Shown piece by piece: positions 16,658 to 23,837 of a stretch of DNA of 64,000 nt (within the stretch, counting starts at the first letter, position 1; every line of letters starts with the position of its first letter). Source of the stretch: Bacillota bacterium (lineage in GTDB: Bacteria > Bacillota > Clostridia > Christensenellales > SZUA-584); NCBI GenBank assembly GCA_023416745.1, contig JAEZHF010000072.1:1-64000 (forward strand), read 5' to 3'. The notes beneath the pieces were generated by a model. That model was given only the letters and a program-made list of their open reading frames with translations, was not told the origin of the DNA and did no database searches. The translations under genes and the position numbers were made by a program.

Positions 16658-17650
16658 GTGTGGGAAAACTTGCCCGCTTTGAAGGCTGAACTGGAACTGT
16701 TTGAGCAGAATCTGCTCGGGCAGTTCCAGTCGCACAAGAGCGTAAATTCATATCTGGACAAACTATCTGTCGAACTGATCAGCAGCGGCGGAAAAAGGCT
16801 TCGCCCGGCGATGACCATCGCGTCGTCGATGATGGGGGAATACCAGCGGGAAAAGGTGATCAGTACCGCAATGAGCATTGAGCTGCTGCACACCGCCACG
16901 CTGGTACATGACGACATTATCGACAATTCGCAGCTGCGGCGGAATATGCCCACTGTATACGCACGCGAAGGCGTGAATACGGCGGTATTTGCTGGTGACT
17001 ATCTTTATGTTAAGTCGATACTTGCTCTGGCTTCGGCTGACCTGCCGGTGGAGTATATGCAACAGCTGGCGAAGTCAATCGAAGAGGTTTGCGTGGGTGA
17101 GGTTGAGCAGTTCCGTGGGCGCGGCACTGTACCCGGCTTTAAAACATACCTGTCGCGTATCAGCCGTAAAACGGCGGCTCTGTTTGCGGCGGCCTGTGCC
17201 GCGGGTGCTCATCTCGGCGGTTTGAAAGACGATCAGGTGAAGCTGGCAGCACGGTTTGGCGGTTATTTCGGCATCGCATTCCAGATAAAGGACGACCTGC
17301 TGGACATCATGGAGAGCGCGGACACCACCGGCAAACCGGCTGGCAACGACTTAAAGGAAGGCGTCATCACGCTGCCGGTGATACTGGCGGCGACAGTCGA
17401 TTCCTCGGTCAGGACGAAGCTGGAGAGTGTGCTGAGTATGCCCGGCGGCAAAAAGGCCTCGAAAAGAGATCTGCTTCAGTTGGTCAAGCTGATTCGCGAT
17501 ACTGAGGGCATCGAAAAGACGCAGTCTGTATTGACGAAATACATCGCAAAGGCCGGACGCATTTTGGACAGATTGCCGGAATCGCGTGGCCGGGATATGC
17601 TGGGAGAGCTGCTGAACATGAGCTTTCACGGCTATGCATTAGACGAGTGA
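16658..17650 (+). CDS. Polyprenyl diphosphate synthase (quinone side-chain type)
   Basis: A 330-residue trans-prenyl transferase. It has the first aspartate motif LVHDDIIDNSQLRRNMPT, the second motif QIKDDLLDI and GKRLRPAM near the start, all typical of IspB/HepT enzymes that build C30-C50 chains. It starts with GTG 16658 after GGAGGG and is 19 bases behind the NADH dehydrogenase, so the two are co-transcribed. In Listeria the corresponding gene (dmkB) makes the side chain of a demethylmenaquinone for extracellular electron transfer; the same role here is inference. No menA-like prenyl transferase is in the window. Confidence 0.9.
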   Translation: MWENLPALKAELELFEQNLLGQFQSHKSVNSYLDKLSVELISSGGKRLRPAMTIASSMMGEYQREKVISTAMSIELLHTATLVHDDIIDNSQLRRNMPTVYAREGVNTAVFAGDYLYVKSILALASADLPVEYMQQLAKSIEEVCVGEVEQFRGRGTVPGFKTYLSRISRKTAALFAAACAAGAHLGGLKDDQVKLAARFGGYFGIAFQIKDDLLDIMESADTTGKPAGNDLKEGVITLPVILAATVDSSVRTKLESVLSMPGGKKASKRDLLQLVKLIRDTEGIEKTQSVLTKYIAKAGRILDRLPESRGRDMLGELLNMSFHGYALDE

Positions 17651-17653
17651 TAT

Positions 17654-18373
17654 TCAAACGATTTTATTTTTGAGATCTGCAAGGCACATATCCAATATGT
17701 GCTTACCATAATCAGCGGAATAGTCGGCGGCGCTTTGGGCAAACCATTCGCCGCCTTTTATTTTTCTGTCGTCTACCAGCATGATGTCCGGACGCAGCGC
17801 GGCGAGCAGAGAGCACTCCACTTTGCCGGCATGGTCATATCCCACGGCTTCCTGTACTTCACGGCTCAATACGGGCAGCACCTTAACGGTGTTCATCTTC
17901 TCGAGGACGATGGCAAGATCAACAGACTGAGCGAACCAGCCGCGTCCCTGCTTTATTTCCATCAAATCGAAGAAAAGCTGTTTGGCGGCCTTCATGCAGG
18001 CCAGCGTCATCGGAAATTCGATTTCCATATCATACTGGTGATGGATAAGGATATAAATGTTGCTCCATCCACCCTCGATAAAAGCCCGCAAAATGTCTTT
18101 AATAAAATGTTCGAACACGTCCATATCAGCATGAATGGTACCCTTCTCCGGTCCGGATGCCGCATAGCTGGAGGGTCCGTAGTTGAACGTGGGAGCCAGA
18201 ACGATATCCGACTCCTGCTCCAGCAAACGTGCCACGGATTCCGTGATGATGATATCAGAGCCACAGACACTGTGCAAGCCGTGGTATTCAATATTGCCCA
18301 GTGGCAGTACAAGCGGCAGGCGGTTCTGCTGGGCGGCGAGATGTTCGTCCGGAAACATATAAGCATAATACAA
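17654..18373 (-). CDS. Creatininase-family protein with altered metal motif
   Basis: A 239-residue protein of the creatinine amidohydrolase fold: LPLGNIEYHGLHSVCGSD (metal ligands E, H, D), FNYGPSSYAASGPEKGTIH and DHAGKVECSLLAALRPD. The family usually carries a GHGGN motif in the middle; here the matching place reads LIHHQYDMEIE, so activity may differ. I start it at TTG 18373 because GAGGTG stands seven bases before; the next in-frame ATG is five codons later. It converges with the polyprenyl synthase, with only three bases between stops. Substrate unknown. Confidence 0.75.
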   Translation of the reverse strand: MYYAYMFPDEHLAAQQNRLPLVLPLGNIEYHGLHSVCGSDIIITESVARLLEQESDIVLAPTFNYGPSSYAASGPEKGTIHADMDVFEHFIKDILRAFIEGGWSNIYILIHHQYDMEIEFPMTLACMKAAKQLFFDLMEIKQGRGWFAQSVDLAIVLEKMNTVKVLPVLSREVQEAVGYDHAGKVECSLLAALRPDIMLVDDRKIKGGEWFAQSAADYSADYGKHILDMCLADLKNKIV

Positions 18374-18525
18374 ATAATATCACCTCGAGATAAGCATTTC
18401 CAAACCACGGCAGATATATTACACAGCTTCGAGTTTTCACGGGAAAACGCCACGTTATCACGTTTCTCTTTTTTGTATTATGTGATAAAATACAGCAGAA
18501 AAGTATTATTGCTTTGGAGGTAGCG

Positions 18526-19722
18526 ATGCTGTTAGAAGCCAGAGGATTACCGCGTACAACACTGAAGGATAAAACTGTGCTGCTGACTGGCGCCGGCGGG
18601 GGAATCGGATTTGAGGCAGCCCGCGGTTTCTGCTGGCTGGGAGCCCGTGTTATTATCGCCGAGATTAATACGGCTAAAGGCGAGGCTGCACAGCAGGCGC
18701 TGATTGCTGAGTTCGGCGAAGAATGCGCTGAGATTTACCCTGTCGATATCAGCGATGATGTGCAGTTGAAAGCTCTTTACCGGCATGCAATCAAGCAATA
18801 CGGCTATGTTGATGTGCTGTTCCACAATGCGACAGTTACTCCAATCGGAGCGGTGGATGCCGTGACGATGGAGGACTGGGATAGAAGCTACGCCGTCAAC
18901 TTTCGTGCGCCGCTCGCGCTGACGCGGCTGTTCCTGCCTGCGATGAAAGATCGCGGCAGCGGTGTTATCGTGTTTGTTCCGTCTTCGGGTGCCGCCCCAT
19001 ACATGGGCGCTTACGAGGTATTCAAAACGGCACAGGTGGAGCTTTGCAGCACGCTTGCCGGTGAGCTTGAGCACTCGGGCGTGTATACCTACGCCATAGG
19101 CCCCGGCCTTGTGAAGACTGAGACCGCTGCAAAGGCGATTAGCATCATTGCTGGTGAAATGGGGATGTCTGACGACGCATTCTATGCGATGAACGAAAAG
19201 CACATACTGAGCGCCGAGGAGGCGGGAACGGGGTTTGCGCTGTCCGTTGTATACGCTGAACAGTATAACGGCATGGAGATCAGCTCCGTTCAGGCGCTGA
19301 TTGACGCCGGGGTTTACAAAGCAAACAATGCAAACGACAAGATCGCATCTTCGTCAGCCAACTGGCAGGCGCTGCAGCCGATGGTGGAGCGGGTGGCGGC
19401 GACTTTCAGAGAGCAGTATGAAGGATGGAAAGGCCGTAACGTTTTTGAGCGGCAATGGGTGCTGCGCGACTTCAAAAAGACGGTGGGGGAATCCGCGGAA
19501 CAGTTTGAAGCGACGATTGTTCAGATGGAGGCTGCGGCAACCGGCCGTGATATGGATGCTCTCACTGGTTTAAAAACGAGCATTATCAAGCTGATGGAAT
19601 ACTATCAGCATCAACACCAGCTCCTTCAGGGTTATGAAAAAGATCCGGATAAGCGTGCACAACACAGCGCCGTATTGATGGACTGGATAACCGATCTGAA
19701 AAACATCGCAGACATGCTTTGA
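18526..19722 (+). CDS. Short-chain dehydrogenase with long helical C-terminal extension
   Basis: A 398-residue protein. Residues about 14-260 are a classical SDR: cofactor loop TGAGGGIG (21-28), VDIS, HNAT in place of NNAG (100-103), Ser 153/154, Tyr 163 and Lys 167 (YEVFK). After the SDR domain come about 140 more residues, mostly helical (for example FEATIVQMEAAATGRDMDAL and TSIIKLMEYYQHQHQLLQGY), which ordinary SDRs lack. ATG 18526 follows TTGGAGG. It is divergent from the creatininase gene and is followed by a terminator. Substrate and purpose of the tail are unknown. Confidence 0.8.
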   Translation: MLLEARGLPRTTLKDKTVLLTGAGGGIGFEAARGFCWLGARVIIAEINTAKGEAAQQALIAEFGEECAEIYPVDISDDVQLKALYRHAIKQYGYVDVLFHNATVTPIGAVDAVTMEDWDRSYAVNFRAPLALTRLFLPAMKDRGSGVIVFVPSSGAAPYMGAYEVFKTAQVELCSTLAGELEHSGVYTYAIGPGLVKTETAAKAISIIAGEMGMSDDAFYAMNEKHILSAEEAGTGFALSVVYAEQYNGMEISSVQALIDAGVYKANNANDKIASSSANWQALQPMVERVAATFREQYEGWKGRNVFERQWVLRDFKKTVGESAEQFEATIVQMEAAATGRDMDALTGLKTSIIKLMEYYQHQHQLLQGYEKDPDKRAQHSAVLMDWITDLKNIADML

Positions 19723-19740
19723 AAAAGAGCTATAAAAATA

Positions 19741-19770
19741 AAAACCGCCAGTCCGTGAACTGACGGTTTT
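19741..19770. terminator. Bidirectional terminator between SDR and ferritin
   Basis: AAAACCG-C-CAGT and ACTG-A-CGGTTTT pair with one mismatch and have A-runs and T-runs outside, so it can stop transcription from both sides. Confidence 0.75.
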
Positions 19771-19794
19771 ATGTTGTTCATTTAACGCTGCGAA

Positions 19795-20304
19795 TTATGG
19801 TACCAGAGACGGAGGCGCGTAAACGCGTGCGCCCAGCTCCTGGTCAAGCAGATAAAGCCCCTTGGAATCGCTGCCGAAGAGTTCGAATTTGCGTATCAGG
19901 TCGGTGGCGTTCTTTTCCTCCTCGCCCTGCTCTTTGATAAACCAGTCGAGGAATTGCATGGCTCTGAAATCCTTCTCTTCGTATGCGACAGCATATATGT
20001 TGTTGATGGAAGCCGTAACGAATTGCTCGTGTTCCAGCGTCAGTTTCAGAGGCGACATGTAGTTCTCATATGTTTTCCCCGGACCGTCCACTGCGGTCAG
20101 TATGATCACTTCATCGTTGTTGAGCATATAGGTGCGAAAAAGCATTGCGTGGTCGCGTTCTTCCTGCGCCTGCACGAAGAACCAGTTTTCGAAACCTGAA
20201 AGACCGGCATTGGCAAAGAAGTTGGCGATATCAATATAGAGATACGCAGAGAACAGTTCCTTGTTGATTTGTTCGTTGATCAGCGAAGCTACCTTTTGAT
20301 TCAT
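19795..20304 (-). CDS. ftnA: Ferritin
   Basis: A 169-residue four-helix iron-storage protein. Ferroxidase-site residues are visible in NEQINKELFSAYLY (Glu), AQEERDHAMLFRTYM (E..H), LEHEQFVTASIN and FIKEQGEEEKNATDL. Length is typical of bacterial FtnA. ATG 20304 is chosen because AGGAGG lies eight bases before it; another ATG at 20310 is only two bases from that site. A consensus promoter with a palindrome over its spacer lies upstream, suggesting iron or peroxide control. Confidence 0.93.
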   Translation of the reverse strand: MNQKVASLINEQINKELFSAYLYIDIANFFANAGLSGFENWFFVQAQEERDHAMLFRTYMLNNDEVIILTAVDGPGKTYENYMSPLKLTLEHEQFVTASINNIYAVAYEEKDFRAMQFLDWFIKEQGEEEKNATDLIRKFELFGSDSKGLYLLDQELGARVYAPPSLVP

Positions 20305-20334
20305 ATCCATATCCTCCTCACGTTTATTAGCATT

Positions 20335-20363
20335 ATTATATCATTATTCGGAATAGTTATCAA
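20335..20363 (-). promoter_or_regulatory. Ferritin promoter with near-palindromic operator
   Basis: On the minus strand: TTGATA, a 17-base spacer and TATAAT. The spacer centre contains the palindrome TATTCCGAATA, extended imperfectly to ACTATTC-C-GAATAAT. A Fur- or PerR-like repressor binding here would block RNA polymerase. The protein that binds is unknown. Confidence 0.5.
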
Positions 20364-20510
20364 TTAAAATCCGGTATAATTATTATATAAACTTCCGTTT
20401 CATGGCTGCCAGATGATCGCCAGCATGCATGAAAATTATAACCTTTATGGGTATTAAGAGTCAATGTGTAGAGATATTTATTAAAATCACAGCCTTCTGA
20501 GAAAAAATGC

Positions 20511-20541
20511 TTGAATTATTCTCTGTCTGTGGTAATATACT
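20511..20541 (+). promoter_or_regulatory. Promoter and long leader of the cold-shock gene
   Basis: TTGAAT (20511-20516) followed by TAATAT (20533) or TATACT (20536). Transcription from near 20547 would give a leader of about 120 bases before the ATG at 20668, as is usual for csp genes whose leader folds by temperature. The stretch 20364-20510 shows nothing else. Confidence 0.45.
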
Positions 20542-20667
20542 ATTGTTGTTCAGATGTACGATTCGATTCACATGTTGCTTTGTAAGTCATGCGTTCGTTT
20601 CATGGTTTACTGGCAGTTGTGGATCTTTTTATATCTGAGCGCGCTATTTTTTAAGGAGGTATCTTTG

Positions 20668-20880
20668 ATGTATAAAGGTACAGTTAAGTGGTTTAACGAG
20701 AGCAAGGGTTTTGGATTTATCGCCAACGATGAAGGCGGGGACGATGTGTTTGTGCACTTCTCCAGCATCAAGTCCGATGGCTTCAAGACGCTTTCGGAAG
20801 GCCAGAGAGTCACTTTTGATGTCGAAACTGATCCCCGGAACAGCAGCAAGCTTCGCGCTGCCAATGTTCAGGCCGTATAA
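20668..20880 (+). CDS. cspA: Cold-shock protein (CspA family)
   Basis: A 70-residue single OB-fold nucleic-acid chaperone. It reads MYKGTVKWFNESKGFGFI (RNP1 motif KGFGFI) and then DDVFVHFSSI (RNP2). Size and sequence are fully typical. A perfect AAGGAGGT ribosome site precedes ATG 20668, which I prefer to an in-frame upstream start at 20554 inside the leader. It is monocistronic with its own promoter and terminator. Confidence 0.95.
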   Translation: MYKGTVKWFNESKGFGFIANDEGGDDVFVHFSSIKSDGFKTLSEGQRVTFDVETDPRNSSKLRAANVQAV

Positions 20881-20913
20881 TTTGATTCGCATCTGATCGG
20901 GCGAAAGCCCACC

Positions 20914-20947
20914 AAAACTCCTGTCGGTATCCCCGGCGGGAGTTTTT
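20914..20947 (+). terminator. Terminator of the cold-shock gene
   Basis: AAAACTCC and GGAGTTTT, with an inner GTCGG/CCGGC pairing, followed by a T-rich run. Confidence 0.8.
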
Positions 20948-21011
20948 GTTTTCAATGATTTTGCGAAGGGATGCGGTATTGTGGTATATTATTCAAAAGT
21001 GAGGTGACGAA

Positions 21012-21497
21012 ATGCATATTATACCGGGTTACGATGCACTTGAGGATGTCAGGACGCTCTTTGGGGAATATGCCGATTGGCTGGGTGTGAGCCTTTGTTT
21101 CCAATCGTTTGAGCAAGAACTGGCAGCATTGCCCGGGCGATATGCCCTGCCCGGCGGGCGGCTGTATCTGGCGATGGAGGACAACAAAGCGGCGGGCTGT
21201 GTTGCGCTGCGTCCGCTGGACGGCGGCACCGCTGAGATGAAGCGCCTCTATGTCCGGCCGGAATACCGCAGCAGAGGACTGGGAGAAGCGCTGACACAGC
21301 GAATCATACAGGACGCAGTTGCCATCGGTTACCGGCGCATCGTGCTGGACACGCTGGTCACCATGCAGCCTGCCATCAGGCTGTACAAAAAGCTGGGCTT
21401 TGACGTCATCGAGCCGTATTACGACAACCCGATTGAAGGGGCGGTCTATCTGGGCGTGAATCTGGTGAATTATACGGCAGTGAGTGAGGCGGAGTGA
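21012..21497 (+). CDS. GNAT-family N-acetyltransferase
   Basis: A 161-residue acetyltransferase. The acetyl-CoA site reads MKRLYVRPEYRSRGLGEAL (motif A, R-x-x-G-x-G/A), followed by IVLDTLVTMQPAIRLYKKLGF (motif B). Substrate unknown. GAGGTGA is the ribosome site. It overlaps the next gene by four bases (GTGA), so the two are translated together. Confidence 0.85.
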   Translation: MHIIPGYDALEDVRTLFGEYADWLGVSLCFQSFEQELAALPGRYALPGGRLYLAMEDNKAAGCVALRPLDGGTAEMKRLYVRPEYRSRGLGEALTQRIIQDAVAIGYRRIVLDTLVTMQPAIRLYKKLGFDVIEPYYDNPIEGAVYLGVNLVNYTAVSEAE

Positions 21498-22339
21498 AAG
21501 AGAAAACGAAGAGGAACAAACGCAGGATGCTGATTATACTGGCTGTAGTGGCCGTGGTGCTTACGGCTTTCTTTATATGGCAGAATAACGATGTCGTGAT
21601 CACAGAGTTAGAGATAGCTGACGAGAATGTGCCGCAGGCGTTCGACGGCTTTCGGATTCTGCAGGTGTCGGACCTGCAGAGCAAATCGTTCGGGCGTTCG
21701 CAGCAGCGGCTGCTTGAATTATCGTCGGCAGCCATGCCGGACATCATCGTAATCACAGGTGATCTGATGGATGGGCACAGCAAAGATATGGAGGCGGCCA
21801 TGGTATTTGCGGCGCAGGCTGTGGACATCGCACCCGTCTATTATGTGTCCGGCAACCATGAATGGTTGTCCGGAAGATACGACGAATTGTGCGAAAGGCT
21901 GAAAGAGGCGGGTGTCACGGTGCTGGACAACAACCACAAGCCGCTGGAAAAAGACGATCAAGCCATTGAACTGCTGGGTTTGAAGGATTCCACGTTTGAA
22001 GGCGACGAATCATTCAAGGAAGAATTGAAAGAGCTGGCGGGTGAAACCTCCGGTTTTCGCATACTGCTGTCTCACCATCCGGAGTATATCAATGATTACG
22101 CTGAAAGCGGGGTGAATCTGGTATTGTCAGGTCACGCGCACGGCGGGCAGATACGGTTGCCGTTTATCGGCGGACTTTTCGCGCCCGGGCAGGGCTGGTT
22201 TCCTAAGTATACCAGCGGCCTGTATGAAGTGGGGGATACGTCGCTTGTGGTGAGCCGAGGTCTTGGCAACAGTCATTTTCCGTTACGCGTTTTCAATCGC
22301 CCCGAGCTGGTGGTTGTCACGCTGCACGCCGCTGGGTGA
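21494..22339 (+). CDS. Membrane-anchored metallophosphoesterase (YkuE-like)
   Basis: A 281-residue protein with an N-terminal membrane anchor (about residues 11-30) and an outward-facing phosphoesterase domain. Metal motifs are ILQVSDLQS (D-x-Q where most relatives have D-x-H), VITGDLMDGH, YVSGNHEW, LLSHHPEY and LVLSGHAHGGQIRLP. It starts with GTG 21494 overlapping the acetyltransferase stop. Relatives cleave UDP-sugars or lipid-linked phosphates; the substrate here is unknown. Its last 57 bases overlap the end of the convergent ABC ATPase gene. Confidence 0.85.
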   Translation: MKEKTKRNKRRMLIILAVVAVVLTAFFIWQNNDVVITELEIADENVPQAFDGFRILQVSDLQSKSFGRSQQRLLELSSAAMPDIIVITGDLMDGHSKDMEAAMVFAAQAVDIAPVYYVSGNHEWLSGRYDELCERLKEAGVTVLDNNHKPLEKDDQAIELLGLKDSTFEGDESFKEELKELAGETSGFRILLSHHPEYINDYAESGVNLVLSGHAHGGQIRLPFIGGLFAPGQGWFPKYTSGLYEVGDTSLVVSRGLGNSHFPLRVFNRPELVVVTLHAAG

Positions 22340-22942
22340 GGGCGCAGCCAGCGCCTGAATGTCGATCACACCGCAGCCCAAACGGGCGATGATTTCCGGC
22401 TCATGCAGCACCAACAGCACCGTCTTGCCGGAGCCTGTATAAAGCCGCTCAAACAGAGAAATCAGCTCGTTTGTCAGCTCCGCGTCGAAGCCCTTGAAGG
22501 GTTCGTCCATCACCAGCAGGTCGGCAGGGTAGCAAAAGGCCCGCGCCATCGCGACACGGCGCTGCATGCCGCCCGAGAGCTCGGCCGGCTTCTTATGCGC
22601 ATGTCCGGCGAGGTCCACCGCGGCCAGCATGGAATTAATCACATTGCGCATCTCATCCCTGTTCATCACGTCCTTCAGAACAAACTCTAGGTTTTGGCGC
22701 ACGTCGCACCACGGCAGCAGCCGGTCCTCCTGAAACATAAAAGACATTTTTGCCGGCACGCCGGTGATTTGACCAGAATAATCCGTATCGAGCCCCGCGA
22801 TCATGCGCAGCAGCGTGGTCTTGCCGCAGCCGGAACGCCCGGTGAGCGCTACGATGCGCCCCGCGGGAATCTCCAGATTGAGATTTTCGAATATGACATG
22901 ACCGTTAAACCGTTTGGTCAGCGATTCAATACGTATATTCAT
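22283..22942 (-). CDS. ABC transporter ATPase, NitT/TauT type
   Basis: A 219-residue ATPase subunit: Walker A LTGRSGCGKTTLLRM, Q-loop MFQEDRLLPW, signature AELSGGMQRRVAMARAF, Walker B LLVMDEPFKGFD and the switch histidine VLHEPEI. The MFQEDRLLPW form is typical of the nitrate/sulfonate/taurine/thiamine-precursor importers. It overlaps the permease gene by four bases. A long open frame upstream in the same phase (to 23701) is a shadow of the permease and not part of this protein. Confidence 0.92.
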   Translation of the reverse strand: MNIRIESLTKRFNGHVIFENLNLEIPAGRIVALTGRSGCGKTTLLRMIAGLDTDYSGQITGVPAKMSFMFQEDRLLPWCDVRQNLEFVLKDVMNRDEMRNVINSMLAAVDLAGHAHKKPAELSGGMQRRVAMARAFCYPADLLVMDEPFKGFDAELTNELISLFERLYTGSGKTVLLVLHEPEIIARLGCGVIDIQALAAPSPSGVQRDNHQLGAIENA

Positions 22943-23697
22943 AGGCGGCCTCCCTGCGGCAGTAAGTGCTTTAAGCCCTTCTCGACGATCAGGCTGATAA
23001 CGACGATGGCCAGCGTCCACGCGAACAACTCCGGTGTATTGAGATACAGCTTGGTCTCGTACAGCCGGTAACCGAGAGCATACCTCGGGCTGGACAGCAC
23101 CTCCGCCGCCACCACTGATTTCCATGAAAATCCAAGGCACATCGCCAGCGCAGAGTAGACGTGAGGGATGATGGTGGGCACGATGACGCCGGTAATGACG
23201 CGGCTGCGTTTTACGCGGAAGACCGCCGCCATCTCCAGCAGCTGGCTGTCCACCGAGCGCAATCCGGCCAGCGTGTTGGTGTAGAATATCGGAAAGCACA
23301 GCAGAATGCAGGCGAATATGGGCACAAACGAGGATGTGAACCAAACGAGTGCCAGCACGATGACGGACATCACGGGTGTCGCCTTGGCCGCAGCCACGAC
23401 GGGACGCAACAATTGTTCTACAAAAGCAGAGTGCGAAGCAGCGAATGCCAGAAGTATGCCAAGCATCAGGGAAACGATGACGCCCACAACCACACGGTAA
23501 AGCGTGAAGGCGACGCTCAGCCAGAATATATCCGTCACGATCAGAGCGCCCAGCGACACGAAAGTCTCCGCAGGAGACGGCATGAACAGCGGCTGGTTCA
23601 CGATCATGGACGCAGCCTGCCAGACCGCCAGCCAGAACAATACTGTGAGCACGGTATAGACTATTCTTCGGCGTTTGGACAAACGGCTTATTTTCAT
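22939..23697 (-). CDS. ABC transporter permease, NitT/TauT type
   Basis: A 252-residue inner-membrane subunit with about six hydrophobic segments. The coupling helix region reads LLEMAAVFRVKRSRVITGVIVPTIIPHVYSAL, like the E-A-A loop of SsuC/TauC/ThiX permeases. FMPSPAETFVSL near the start is also typical. The gene is first in a two-gene operon with the ATPase. No substrate-binding lipoprotein is next to it, so the substrate cannot be guessed; the binding protein may be encoded elsewhere. Confidence 0.9.
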   Translation of the reverse strand: MKISRLSKRRRIVYTVLTVLFWLAVWQAASMIVNQPLFMPSPAETFVSLGALIVTDIFWLSVAFTLYRVVVGVIVSLMLGILLAFAASHSAFVEQLLRPVVAAAKATPVMSVIVLALVWFTSSFVPIFACILLCFPIFYTNTLAGLRSVDSQLLEMAAVFRVKRSRVITGVIVPTIIPHVYSALAMCLGFSWKSVVAAEVLSSPRYALGYRLYETKLYLNTPELFAWTLAIVVISLIVEKGLKHLLPQGGRL

Positions 23698-23837
23698 GCA
23701 TCTCCTCCCAATAGGTTAGTATGAATTATATCACAGGCCGCTATGTTCGTGTGCGCTTTTTGGACACCTGATACGACAAAATATTTGAATCAGTGCGCCG
23801 ATTCATGTATGATGGGTGACAAGGAGAATTGATAGTT

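Noticed and set aside
22943..23701. N-terminal extension of the ABC ATPase frame to 472 residues
   Set aside because: This part runs through the permease gene in another frame. The permease frame has membrane segments and an E-A-A loop; the extension has neither.
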